Translations under genes and position numbers: made by a program
NCBI RefSeq assembly: GCF_024746815.1
Contig: NZ_CP080527.1
Location: 1 to 64,000, forward strand
Length of the DNA: 64,000 bases
Direction: 5' to 3'
From: Mesorhizobium sp. AR07
GTDB lineage: Bacteria; Pseudomonadota; Alphaproteobacteria; Rhizobiales; Rhizobiaceae
The notes under the pieces: model-generated
Told to the model about the DNA's origin: nothing
Databases searched by the model: none
The model's input: the letters and a program-made list of their open reading frames with translations, nothing else
Shown: in pieces, positions 26,689 to 35,836 of the stretch
Position numbering within the stretch: position 1 is the first letter of the stretch
Layout of the letters: each line of letters starts with the position of its first letter

Positions 26689-29600
26689 ATGGCTGATGAC
26701 GACCCCTTTACCATCGATCTGTTCGGCAGCACGGCCATTTCGTCCGGACTTGGCCTTGGCGTCACGGCCTTCGCGGCTGACTTCGGGCCGGGCGATGACG
26801 ATGATCCCAATTCTTCCGCGCCTTCGCCGGTCACGCCGGCGGTTGCAGCCACGCAACCGACGTCGAAGCCTCGACGGGTTCATGGCCTGAACTTTCATCT
26901 TGCCGGCGATCGTGGGCTGGCCCGGGGCTGGAAGGATCGGGCCCGCGACAACATCGCTTCGATCCGGCTCGCCGCCGAGATCGAGGCCGATGAGCGCCCT
27001 GCCACGCGCGAGGAGCAGGAGCGGCTGATCCGGTTCACCGGCTTTGGCGCGTCCGACCTTGCCAATGGTGTCTTCCGCCGTCCCGGCGAACTCGGATTCC
27101 GTAAGGGCTGGGACGAGATCGGCTCGGACCTGGAAGATGCCGTCGGCGAGATCGACTATTCCTCGCTCGCACGCTGCACCCAGTATGCCCATTTCACCCC
27201 GGAGTTCATCATCCGGGCAATCTGGGCGGGTCTCCAGCGCCTCGGCTGGCGCGGAGGTCGGATTCTTGAACCAGGCGTCGGAACCGGCCTGTTTCCGGCA
27301 CTGATGCCCCAGTCCCTGCGCGATGTTTCCCATGTCACCGGGATCGAACTCGATCCCGTCACCGCGCGCATCGCTCGGGTGCTGCAGCCGCAAACGCGGA
27401 TCATAGCCGGCGATTTCGCCCGCACCAACCTGCCGGCACATTTCGATCTTGCGATCGGCAATCCGCCGTTTTCGGATCGAACCGTGCGCTCCGATCAGGC
27501 GTACCGGTCGATGGCATTGCGGCTGCATGACTACTTCATTGCCCGTTCGGTCGATCTGCTGAAGCCGGGGGCTCTTGCCGCCTTCGTCACCAGCTCAGGC
27601 ACGATGGACAAGGCAGACAGCACCGCGCGCAAGCACATTGCGAAGTCGGCCGACCTGATTGCCGCCATGCGCTTGCCCGAGGGCAGTTTCCGAACTGACG
27701 CCGGCACGGACGTCGTGGTCGACATCCTCTTTTTCCGCAAGCGCAAGGTCGCCGAGCCCGAAGGTAATCTGTCCTGGCTCGACATCGAGGAAGTCCGCCA
27801 GGCGACGCAGCATGAAGGCGCGATCCGCGTCAACCGCTGGTTCGCGCGCCACCCGGATTTCGTGCTCGGCACGCATGCCACGATCTCGGGGCCTTACGCC
27901 GAGGCCTATTCCTGCCTGCCCCATCCCGGTGTCGATCTGGAGCGGGCGCTCACCGCAGCGATCTCCCTCCTTCCGGAAGAAATTTATGACGGCGAGCCGG
28001 ACGAAATTGATCATGACGCCGAGCCCAGTGCCGATATCGTCGATGCCTTGCCGGAAGGCGCCGGCGTGCGCGAGGGCAGTTTCTTCGTCGCGAAAAATAC
28101 CGCCCTCGTCCAGATGATCGATGGCGCTGCTGTGACGATCACCGTGCGCAAGGGCGGGGCGAGCGAAGGCGTGCCGGAAAAGCACGCGCGGATAATCCGC
28201 AAATTGATCCCGATCCGTGATGCCGTGCGTGAAGTCCTGAAGGCCCAGGAGTTCGACCGGCCCTGGAAGCCGGCCCAGGTCAGGCTGCGCATCGCCTGGT
28301 CGAATTTTGTGCGCGTCTTTGGCCCCATCAACACGACCGTCGTTTCCACCAGCGAGGACGCCGAGACCGGCGAGGTCCGCGAAGTGCATCGCCGGCCGAA
28401 CCTGCAGCCCTTCCTCGACGATCCCGATTGCTGGCTGGTCGCCTCCATCGAGGACTACGATCTCGAGACCAATACCGCCCGGCCGGGTCCGATTTTCACC
28501 GAGCGCGTCATCGCGCCGCCCGCGGCACCCATCATCACAAGTGCTGCCGATGCGCTTGCCGTCGTGCTCAACGAACGCGGCCATGTCGACGTCGATCACA
28601 TCGCCGAATTGCTGCATGAGGATGTCGATGACGTCATCACCGAACTCGGCGACGGCATCTACCGCGATCCCGAGACCGGTTCCTGGCAAACGGCCGACGC
28701 CTATCTCTCCGGTCAGGTCCGCGACAAGCTGAAAGTCGCGGAAGCCGCTGCCGCACTCGACCCCTTTTTCGAGCGCAATGTCCGCGCCCTGGTCGATGTT
28801 CAGCCGGCCGATCTTCGGCCTTCCGATATTACGGCCCGTCTTGGCGCACCGTGGATACCCGCCGCCGATGTTGTTGCCTTCATCAAGGAGACGATGGGTG
28901 CCGAGATCAGGATCCATCATATGCCGGAGCTGGCATCGTGGACCGTTGAAGCGCGGCAATTGGGATGGATGGCGGCCGGCACGTCCGAATGGGGCACTGA
29001 TCGCCGTCATGCCGGCGAGCTCCTAGCGGACGCGCTGAACAGCCGGGTGCCGCAGATCTTCGATACCGTGAAGGAGGACCATGCTGAAAAGCGCGTGCTC
29101 AATGTTGTGGATACGGAAGCCGCCAAGGAAAAGCTGCAGAAGATCAAAACCGCTTTCCAGAACTGGATCTGGTCCGATCCCGACCGGACCGACCGGCTGG
29201 CGCGGGTCTATAATGACCGCTTCAACAACATCGCCCCCCGACGATTCAACGGGGATCACCTGCAGCTTCCAGGCGCCTCCGGCGCCTTTTCTCTTTATGG
29301 GCACCAAAAGCGCGGCATCTGGCGCATCGTCTCGGCCGGCTCGACCTACCTCGCCCATGCCGTCGGCGCCGGCAAGACCATGACGATTGCCGGGGGCGTC
29401 ATGGAGCAGCGCCGGCTTGGCCTGATCGCCAAGGCCATGTTGGTCGTTCCCGGCCATTGCCTTGCGCAGGCGGCCCGCGAATTTCTGGCGCTCTATCCGA
29501 CCGCGCGAATCCTGGTGGCCGATGAGACGAATTTTTCCAAGGACAAGCGACATCGCTTCCTGGCACGGGCCGCCACCGCCGCTTGGGATGCGATCATCAT

Positions 29601-31779
29601 CACGCACAGCGCCTTCCGCTTCATCGGCGTGCCGTCGGCATTCGAGCAACAGATGATCCACGACGAACTGGAACTTTACGAGACGCTGCTGACAAAGGTC
29701 GAGAGCGACGACCGCGTCTCGCGCAAGCGCCTCGAGCGGCTGAAGGAGGGGCTCAAGGATCGGCTGGAGGCGCTGGCGACCCGTAAGGACGACCTGCTCA
29801 CCATTTCCGAGATCGGTGTCGACCAGATCATCGTCGATGAAGCCCAGGAGTTCAGGAAGCTTAGCTTCGCCACCAACATGTCCACGCTCAAGGGCGTCGA
29901 TCCGAACGGCTCGCAGCGGGCCTGGGACCTTTATGTCAAATCCCGGTTCGTGGAGACGAAGAATCCGGGCCGGGCACTCGTGCTGGCCTCCGGCACGCCG
30001 ATCACCAATACGCTTGGCGAGATGTTCTCGGTGCAGCGCTATCTCGGTTACGAAGCGCTGCTTCAGCGCGGCCTGCACGAGTTCGACGCCTGGGCTTCGA
30101 CCTTCGGCGACGTCACGACTGAACTCGAATTGCAGCCATCCGGCAAATACAAGCCGGTGACGCGCTTCGCCACCTTCGTCAACGTGCCGGAGCTGATCGC
30201 CATGTTCCGCTCCTTCGCGGATGTGGTGATGCCGCAAGACCTTCGGGAATATGTGAAGGTGCCGGCGCTTTCGACCGGCGCACGTCAGATTATCACCGCC
30301 AAGCCGTCCGCGGCCTTCAAGCGCTACCAGATGGTGCTCGACGCCCGCATCAAGGCCATCGAGGAACGCGACCGTCCGGCAGAACCTGGTGACGACATCC
30401 TGCTCTCGGTTATCACCGATGGCCGTCACGCTGCTATCGACCTGCGCCTGGTCGATCCGGACAACGACAATGAGCCGGACAACAAGCTCAACGACCTGAT
30501 AGGTAATGCCTTCCGTATCTGGCAAGAAACAGCGGAACGCAGCTACGTCCGTACCGACGGCAAGCCGTTCGAGCTTCCGGGCGCAGCGCAGATGATTTTT
30601 TCCGATCTCGGCACGATCAGCGTCGAGAAAACCAGAGGCTTCTCGGCCTATCGCTGGATTCGCGACGAGCTGATCCGCAGGGGCGTTCCGGCATCGGAAA
30701 TTGCCTTCATGCAGGATTTCAAGAAGTCGGAGGCCAAGCAACGCCTGTTCGGTGATGTGCGGGCTGGAAAAATCCGGTTCCTGATCGGCTCCTCCGACAC
30801 GATGGGCACCGGCGTCAACGCGCAGCTCCGCCTCAAGGCGCTGCATCATCTCGATGTGCCGTGGCTTCCCTCCCAGATCGAGCAGCGCGAAGGCCGTATC
30901 CTGCGGCAGGGTAACCAGCACGATGTCATCGAAATCTTCGCCTACGCCACCGAAGGATCGATGGATGCCCAGATGTGGCAGAACAACGAGCGCAAGGCCC
31001 GGTTCATCGCGGCCGCCCTCTCCGGAGACACGTCCATTCGGCGGTTGGAGGATATGGGTGAGGGGCAGGCCAGCCAGTTCGCGATGGCCAAGGCGATCGC
31101 CTCTGGCGATCCGCGTCTGATGCAGAAGGCAGGTCTGGAGGCAGACATTGCTCGTTTGGAGCGCCTTCGCGCGGCCCACATTGATGATGAGCACGCCGTT
31201 CGACGGCAGATCCGCGATGCCGAGCGCGATATAGAGTACTCGACCCGGCGCATCGGCGAGGTCGGAAAAGATATCGAGCGCCTCGTGCCGACGACCGGCG
31301 ATGGGTTCAGCATGGTGGTCGGGGGCGAGGCGTTCACGGAGCGCAAACTCGCCGGTCGTGCGCTGATGAAGGAAATCCTGACTCTCGTGCAGCTTCAGAA
31401 GGAAGGCGAAACCACTATCGCCTCCATCGGCGGGTTCGATTTCGAATATTCCGGTGAGCGTTTCGGCAAGGACAGCTACCGCTATGCCACCAGGCTGATG
31501 CGCACCGGCGCCGATGATGAGATCGAGCTGCCGGTGACCACCACGCCGCTTGGTGCGATTTCTCGCCTCGAGCATGCCTTGGCCGGCTTCGAGGGCGAGC
31601 AGGTACAATACCGCCAGCGTCTTGAGGATGCCGAGCTCAGGCTCACCTCCTATCGCTCGCGTCAGGGCGGCGAGTTTGGGTTCTCTGGTGAACTGGCCGA
31701 GAAGCGCCGGCAGCTTGCGGAAATCGAAGCCGATCTTGCGTCTTCGATTGATGGCCAGGACCGGCATGAAGCCGCATAG
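26689..31779 (+). CDS. DarB-like fused DNA methyltransferase and SNF2-type helicase
   Basis: A 1696-aa protein. The N-terminal part is an adenine methyltransferase fold: motif I ILEPGVGTG around 192-200 and motif IV NPPF at 258-261. A SNF2-type helicase follows: Walker A GAGKT with K896, DEAQ at 1050-1053, and helicase C motifs GTGVNAQ and QREGRILRQG near 1400. The C-terminal 200 residues are coiled-coil. This build matches giant proteins of conjugative elements and phages related to P1 DarB, an antirestriction factor, so it may protect incoming DNA (inference; it may also be a chromatin-type remodeller). ATG 26689 follows AAGGAG. Its C-terminus is followed by a terminator at 31994. Confidence 0.8.
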   Translation: MADDDPFTIDLFGSTAISSGLGLGVTAFAADFGPGDDDDPNSSAPSPVTPAVAATQPTSKPRRVHGLNFHLAGDRGLARGWKDRARDNIASIRLAAEIEADERPATREEQERLIRFTGFGASDLANGVFRRPGELGFRKGWDEIGSDLEDAVGEIDYSSLARCTQYAHFTPEFIIRAIWAGLQRLGWRGGRILEPGVGTGLFPALMPQSLRDVSHVTGIELDPVTARIARVLQPQTRIIAGDFARTNLPAHFDLAIGNPPFSDRTVRSDQAYRSMALRLHDYFIARSVDLLKPGALAAFVTSSGTMDKADSTARKHIAKSADLIAAMRLPEGSFRTDAGTDVVVDILFFRKRKVAEPEGNLSWLDIEEVRQATQHEGAIRVNRWFARHPDFVLGTHATISGPYAEAYSCLPHPGVDLERALTAAISLLPEEIYDGEPDEIDHDAEPSADIVDALPEGAGVREGSFFVAKNTALVQMIDGAAVTITVRKGGASEGVPEKHARIIRKLIPIRDAVREVLKAQEFDRPWKPAQVRLRIAWSNFVRVFGPINTTVVSTSEDAETGEVREVHRRPNLQPFLDDPDCWLVASIEDYDLETNTARPGPIFTERVIAPPAAPIITSAADALAVVLNERGHVDVDHIAELLHEDVDDVITELGDGIYRDPETGSWQTADAYLSGQVRDKLKVAEAAAALDPFFERNVRALVDVQPADLRPSDITARLGAPWIPAADVVAFIKETMGAEIRIHHMPELASWTVEARQLGWMAAGTSEWGTDRRHAGELLADALNSRVPQIFDTVKEDHAEKRVLNVVDTEAAKEKLQKIKTAFQNWIWSDPDRTDRLARVYNDRFNNIAPRRFNGDHLQLPGASGAFSLYGHQKRGIWRIVSAGSTYLAHAVGAGKTMTIAGGVMEQRRLGLIAKAMLVVPGHCLAQAAREFLALYPTARILVADETNFSKDKRHRFLARAATAAWDAIIITHSAFRFIGVPSAFEQQMIHDELELYETLLTKVESDDRVSRKRLERLKEGLKDRLEALATRKDDLLTISEIGVDQIIVDEAQEFRKLSFATNMSTLKGVDPNGSQRAWDLYVKSRFVETKNPGRALVLASGTPITNTLGEMFSVQRYLGYEALLQRGLHEFDAWASTFGDVTTELELQPSGKYKPVTRFATFVNVPELIAMFRSFADVVMPQDLREYVKVPALSTGARQIITAKPSAAFKRYQMVLDARIKAIEERDRPAEPGDDILLSVITDGRHAAIDLRLVDPDNDNEPDNKLNDLIGNAFRIWQETAERSYVRTDGKPFELPGAAQMIFSDLGTISVEKTRGFSAYRWIRDELIRRGVPASEIAFMQDFKKSEAKQRLFGDVRAGKIRFLIGSSDTMGTGVNAQLRLKALHHLDVPWLPSQIEQREGRILRQGNQHDVIEIFAYATEGSMDAQMWQNNERKARFIAAALSGDTSIRRLEDMGEGQASQFAMAKAIASGDPRLMQKAGLEADIARLERLRAAHIDDEHAVRRQIRDAERDIEYSTRRIGEVGKDIERLVPTTGDGFSMVVGGEAFTERKLAGRALMKEILTLVQLQKEGETTIASIGGFDFEYSGERFGKDSYRYATRLMRTGADDEIELPVTTTPLGAISRLEHALAGFEGEQVQYRQRLEDAELRLTSYRSRQGGEFGFSGELAEKRRQLAEIEADLASSIDGQDRHEAA

Positions 31780-31993
31780 CGGGCTCGATACAGGCTGCCG
31801 ATCATTGTCAGCCATTGACCGGCGGCAAAGGTTCAAGGCCGCTCGGGTGCAGGCGATGCAGGAGGCGCGCCGAACTGCTTACCCATGTTGATGCCACGTT
31901 TCGGTCATGCTCGGCTCCGGCCAGCCAGACCACATGACGTAACGTCAAGAATCAGCTAACTGGATCATCGCGGCGGACCTGATTGGACCGTCC

Positions 31994-32040
31994 GGCCGGC
32001 GCCTGCCAGAGCCCCGCGCAAAAGCAGGCGCCGGCCTTTT
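31994..32040 (+). terminator. Strong Rho-independent terminator
   Basis: Perfect 13-base arms at 31994-32006 and 32024-32036, 17-base loop, then TTTT. It ends the run of cargo genes from the DUF3991 gene to the DarB-like gene. Confidence 0.75.
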
Positions 32041-32105
32041 AGCGCTTGAAAGGCGAGCAGTCCTATTGTTTCGTCTTGTCCCCATCCAGACACGAGGCAG
32101 TTGCG

Positions 32106-32294
32106 ATGGACGACACCAAAGGCGGCGCAAACCACACGTCCGTTGAGATAGTCGAGGCCATGGGCGAGTGGTTCGTTCGTGTTGTTGGGAACGGCGAAGA
32201 ACTTACCCGATCATTCGACCTAGAATCGGTCGCCATTGCCTTCGCGGAAGGCCAGCGGATACGCCTAGGGCTTAAGGACTTCAAGCGGATCTGA
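32106..32294 (+). CDS. Small hypothetical protein
   Basis: A 62-aa protein, MDDTKGGANHTSVEIVEAMG then a beta-rich core (WFVRVVGNGEELTRSFDLE) and a basic end. A weak GAGG-type site precedes ATG 32106. It resembles short unknown proteins of rhizobial genomes; no function can be assigned. Confidence 0.55.
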   Translation: MDDTKGGANHTSVEIVEAMGEWFVRVVGNGEELTRSFDLESVAIAFAEGQRIRLGLKDFKRI

Positions 32295-32709
32295 CCCGAC
32301 TTCCGCGTTCACACCATAGCCGCCTAAATTCAGTTTGCTATCGATCCGTTGCGGATGGCCCTATGTGCCGATCAACTTCCGTTCTTCACCATAAGACGGC
32401 AGGACCAAAGTCTTGCCCCATGCGAGCAAAGGTCTGACGTAACCGCTTTGGTTCCGTACTTGTCCGTGGACGTTCCGTTATTTTAGCTAATCCGCATGTA
32501 ATCGGCCCGTCACTTAGATGGATGACGGCCGCCTGTTTTATTGGTCTACAGCTTAGTCACGGCCAAAAAGAACGCGTCAATTTCGGCGTCGCTCTTGCCC
32601 AGCGCCGCAAAGCCGGCCGCCATCATTGGCCTAGAATAGATCAGGTCCGGTTGCGTACTGGACATCGCTCAAATAGAGATGGGACAAATCAGACAAAAGG
32701 ACCGACACA
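32295..32709. other. Intergenic region upstream of mucR
   Basis: No gene is supported. The region is less GC-rich than its neighbours (for example CCGTTATTTTAGCTAATCC near 32473), consistent with a promoter region for the MucR-type gene, but I cannot place the boxes. Confidence 0.3.
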
Positions 32710-33180
32710 CTGACAGAAGAATCCGACCACCGCGCCGCCGAATTAGCCGAGCTTACTGCGGAGATTGTGTCCGCCTACGTAAGTAAGAACCCTGTACCGG
32801 CTACCGGCCTCCCTGAACTAATCGCATCCGTGCACATGTCTCTGTCCGGGCTTGGTACGCCTATCGCGCCTGTCGTTGAGCCGCAAACTCCCGCGGTCAA
32901 CCCGAAGAAGTCGGTGACGCCAGACTTCATTATCTGCCTCGAAGACGGCAAGAAGTTCAAATCCCTGAAGCGGCACCTTAGCACGGACTTCGGTCTGACG
33001 CCGGACGCCTATCGCGAGAAGTGGGGCTTGCCGCGCGACTATCCGATGACGGCTCCGAATTACGCCGCGCAGCGCTCGCAACTGGCGAAGTCCATCGGAC
33101 TTGGCCGCAAGGCTGAACCCGTCGCATCAGCCAAGAAGGCACCTTCGAAACGGAAAGCCAAAGTGTCCGCCACCACCTGA
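32710..33180 (+). CDS. mucR: MucR/Ros-type transcriptional regulator
   Basis: A 156-aa zinc-finger regulator of the MucR/Ros family. The core DFIICLEDGKKFKSLKRHL and GLTPDAYREKWGLP is the family's Cys2His2 DNA-binding block. The usual N-terminus (T-E-E-S ... ELTAEIVSAYVSKN) is in frame upstream of GTG 32767, and the only start-like codon there is CTG at 32710, eight bases after AAAAGGA; I therefore prefer CTG 32710. Starting at GTG 32767 would remove 19 conserved residues. MucR proteins repress exopolysaccharide, motility and plasmid genes in rhizobia; here it may silence element genes. Confidence 0.85.
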   Translation: MTEESDHRAAELAELTAEIVSAYVSKNPVPATGLPELIASVHMSLSGLGTPIAPVVEPQTPAVNPKKSVTPDFIICLEDGKKFKSLKRHLSTDFGLTPDAYREKWGLPRDYPMTAPNYAAQRSQLAKSIGLGRKAEPVASAKKAPSKRKAKVSATT

Positions 33181-33512
33181 CGCTACGTAACGACTCAGCT
33201 ATGTCAAGGCGCGGCGGATCCCAATCCCGCCCGTGGCCGGCGCCATTCGGATAAGCTTCAGCGAGGGCGCCGGCCTTTGTTCTTAGCGTGGCGGAACTCG
33301 CCGGGCGAAGAAACCCCAACCACCTCAAGCCCGGCGAGCCTACACCTGATCAAAGTACGATCAGGACCGGGATCAACCGGCACCACGTCCGAAGCAAGAG
33401 CAATGCCAGCACTTTGGTCCCAAAATGGGACAATACCGGGGTCCCCCGCTAGAGGCGCGGGGCTTCGCTCAACGATGTGGAAGGCTTAAGATAGACTGCC
33501 TGGTAGCCTCCA
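33181..33512. other. Intergenic region after mucR, remnants possible
   Basis: No frame gives a recognisable protein. A short GGACCGGGATCAACCGG-type GC patch and the neighbouring cspA and XRE fragments suggest a scar of recombined DNA. Confidence 0.3.
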
Positions 33513-33590
33513 TCAGATGGTTCGGAGTTTGCCGGTCGACGTCTTTCCGGAACGTTTGTCTTGCACGAGTTCGTAGCTGACCTTCTGAGG
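33513..33590 (-). pseudogene. cspA 3' fragment
   Basis: Read on the minus strand this gives QKVSYELVQDKRSGKTSTGK then LRTI and a stop at 33513, the C-terminal block of a CspA-type cold-shock protein. Nothing upstream in this frame matches the cold-shock fold, so only the tail survives. It abuts, back to back, the truncated XRE gene at 33599. Confidence 0.65.
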
Positions 33591-33598
33591 GTGACCTC

Positions 33599-33688
33599 AT
33601 GATCACAGCGCGACAGCTTCGAGCCGCTAGAGGGCTCCTCGCGGCGTCCGTAGGTTCAAAGACGTTAACCTCCAGTTTGCCGTGCTAA
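33599..33688 (+). pseudogene. XRE-family regulator, 5' fragment only
   Basis: ATG 33599, preceded by GAGGGTGACCTC, begins MITARQLRAARGLL, the classic start of a helix-turn-helix XRE regulator (normally followed by GWSQ). Here AASVGSKTL and an early stop at 33688 follow, so only 14 family residues remain. Confidence 0.6.
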
Positions 33689-33993
33689 ATTTTCCGCTTA
33701 TCTCCATACCCCGGTCTACGTCGCAGGGATGAGGAAAGGAAAACGGAAGAAGAATAAAACCCGCTCGCAGATCGGGCGGGCCGCTGACGCTGGCGCTCAA
33801 CCGCGCCACTCGCGATCCCGGCCGCGTCGTCCTGCGCAGGGCCTAAGAGCCCCGCTCGGCCAGCCGGGCAGGGATGCTCGGCCGCGGTTGCACCGGCCTG
33901 CCCGCTCCGCGGTCCGGGGGATGTCTTCGGGATGAAGACGAGGAAGGACACAGCGAACGGCGGTGTCCGCAAACCCCTTGAAGGAGCATCTCC
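33689..33993. other. GC-rich leader of the parB gene
   Basis: Starts with a purine-rich tract (GATGAGGAAAGGAAAACGG near 33729) and continues GC-rich to the ribosome site GAAGGAG at 33980. A 68-codon frame inside is low-complexity Arg/Pro and is rejected. Confidence 0.35.
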
Positions 33994-35739
33994 ATGGAAC
34001 TGAAGTTTGTCGATCCGCGTGCGCTGAAGGATAACCCTGACAAGGCGCGACGCTCGAAGTCCAGTCCGCAGGCCGACGCGCTGCTGCTGGCCACCATCCG
34101 CGCCGTCGGCATCGTGCAGCCGCCTGTCGTCGCGCTGCAGACGGATGGCGGCAACAGCTACGTCATCGATGCCGGCCATCGTCGTGTGCGGCAGGCGATT
34201 GCCGCCGGTCTGGAAGAGATCGCCGTGCTGGTGATCGATCGCGCCGAGGATGGTGGCGCAATGCGGTCGCTAGCGGAAACGCTCGCTCATGAATCGCTCT
34301 GTCCCGTCGACCAATGGCGCGCGATTGAGCGACTGATCGCGCTCGGCTGGACCGAGGAAGCGATCGCCGTCGCTTTGGCGCTTCCCGTCCGCCAGATCAG
34401 GAAGCTGCGCCTGCTCGCCAACGTTCTGCCGGCCATGTTGGACCAGATGGCCAAGGGCGACATGCCCAACGAGAAGGAGTTGCGCACCATTGCGTCGGCT
34501 TCGCTTGATGAGCAGAAGGAGGTCTGGAAGAAGCACAAGCCGTCCAAGACCGATCCGCAGGTGTCGTGGTGGAGCGTGGCGCAGGGCCTGACGAAGCGCC
34601 GCATGTACGCGCGCGACGCCAGCTTCGGTGACGATCTCGCCCAGGCCTACGGCATTGCCTGGGTCGAGGACCTGTTTGCTCCGGCCGACCAGGACAGCCG
34701 CTATACGACGGATGTCGAGGCCTTCCTTGGCGCGCAGCAGGAGTGGATGGCAAACACTGTGCCCAAGCGTGGCGTGATCGTGGAAGCCGGTCAGTGGGGC
34801 GAGCCGAAGCTGCCGCCCAAGGCCGAGCGTGTGTACGGTAAGCCGTCGAAGTCCGATCACACCGCCATGTATCTCGACCGCGACGGCAAGGTGCAGTCGG
34901 TCGCCTACCGCATGCCGGCGGCCAAAAAGCCCAAGGGCAAGAATGGCGCTGACGTCAAGGCCGATGGCGATGATATCGTCGTTACGGCAAAGCCGCGTCC
35001 GGACGTAACGCGCAAAGGCATGGAGATGATCGGCGACCTGCGTACCGACGCGCTGCACGAGGCGCTGTCGCGCGCACCGATCGGGGACGACACGCTGATG
35101 GCGCTGCTCGTTCTCGCCTTCGCCGGCCAGAATGTGACAGTGGCATCTGGTGCCCGCGACATCTCCTATTACGGGGCCGCAGGCCTCGGCGAACATGCCG
35201 CGCGCCTGTTCGACCAAGAGGGCAAGCTCGAGTTCGACATGGACACGCTGCGCATTGCCGTGCGGTCCTTGCTGATCGACGTTCTGTCCTGCAGGGAGAA
35301 TCGCTCGGACAGCGGCGTTGTCGCCCGTGTCGCCGGCGACGTCATCGCCGCCGACAACTTCTTAGCCAGCATGGGGACGGAGGATTTCCTGTCATGCCTG
35401 TCGCGACCGGCACTGGAAGCATCGTGCACGGATACGTCGGTCCTGCCCCGGCAGAAGGTCAAGGACACCCGCGCCGCCTTGGTCGAGCACTTCAACGAGG
35501 GCCGCTTCGTCCATCGGTCGGCGCTGTTTGCGCCCACTCCGGAAAAGCTGACCTCCTGGCTGAAGATGAACGAGGCCCGGCAACAGCCCGAGGACGACGG
35601 CACGCCGCAGGACCAGGACGAGCTCGACGGCGATGCGGTTGTCGAGCCCGCGCATGACTACGTCGGCGAGGACCCCGCTCCGCAGGACGAGCACCTCACT
35701 GACGAACAGATCGAGGCTTACAAGGTGGCCGCCGAGTAG
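33994..35739 (+). CDS. ParB/RepB/Spo0J-type nuclease-domain protein
   Basis: A 581-aa plasmid/ICE ParB-like protein. The N-terminal 110 residues form the ParB/sulfiredoxin fold (VDPRALKDNPDKARR, VIDAGHRRVRQAIAAGLE), followed by a helix-turn-helix-like region (WTEEAIAVALALPVRQIRK). The C-terminal two thirds are plasmid-specific, ending in an acidic tail. Such orphan ParB proteins occur in rhizobial elements without a ParA next to them; here ParA is 9 kb away beside the relaxase. It may bind DNA in transfer or segregation. Start ATG 33994 follows GAAGGAG; a hairpin terminator follows at 35776. Confidence 0.82.
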   Translation: MELKFVDPRALKDNPDKARRSKSSPQADALLLATIRAVGIVQPPVVALQTDGGNSYVIDAGHRRVRQAIAAGLEEIAVLVIDRAEDGGAMRSLAETLAHESLCPVDQWRAIERLIALGWTEEAIAVALALPVRQIRKLRLLANVLPAMLDQMAKGDMPNEKELRTIASASLDEQKEVWKKHKPSKTDPQVSWWSVAQGLTKRRMYARDASFGDDLAQAYGIAWVEDLFAPADQDSRYTTDVEAFLGAQQEWMANTVPKRGVIVEAGQWGEPKLPPKAERVYGKPSKSDHTAMYLDRDGKVQSVAYRMPAAKKPKGKNGADVKADGDDIVVTAKPRPDVTRKGMEMIGDLRTDALHEALSRAPIGDDTLMALLVLAFAGQNVTVASGARDISYYGAAGLGEHAARLFDQEGKLEFDMDTLRIAVRSLLIDVLSCRENRSDSGVVARVAGDVIAADNFLASMGTEDFLSCLSRPALEASCTDTSVLPRQKVKDTRAALVEHFNEGRFVHRSALFAPTPEKLTSWLKMNEARQQPEDDGTPQDQDELDGDAVVEPAHDYVGEDPAPQDEHLTDEQIEAYKVAAE

Positions 35740-35775
35740 GCGGCTCCACCTTACCTTTCCCTCCGAACGATCATT

Positions 35776-35810
35776 CCGCCGCCGGCACATCACCGGCGGC
35801 GGTTCTGTTT
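35776..35810 (+). terminator. Terminator hairpin after the ParB-like gene
   Basis: Perfect ten-base arms CCGCCGCCGG (35776-35785) and CCGGCGGCGG (35793-35802) with a seven-base loop, then TTCTGTTT. Confidence 0.6.
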
Positions 35811-35836
35811 CCATCATGAGCACCACGGAGAAAACT

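Noticed and set aside
27595..29010. A 471-codon open frame on the minus strand
   Set aside because: Also antisense to the DarB-like gene; composition reflects high GC third positions, not a protein.
29023..31836. A 937-codon open frame on the minus strand
   Set aside because: It is a frame shadow of the DarB-like gene: no ribosome site, no recognisable domain, and the plus-strand gene has clear helicase motifs.
33729..33935. 68-codon plus-strand frame before parB
   Set aside because: Arg/Pro low-complexity in a GC-rich leader; the strong ribosome site belongs to the ParB-like gene.
34270..35217. A 315-codon minus-strand frame inside the ParB-like gene
   Set aside because: Shadow frame; ParB motifs and ribosome site support the plus strand.
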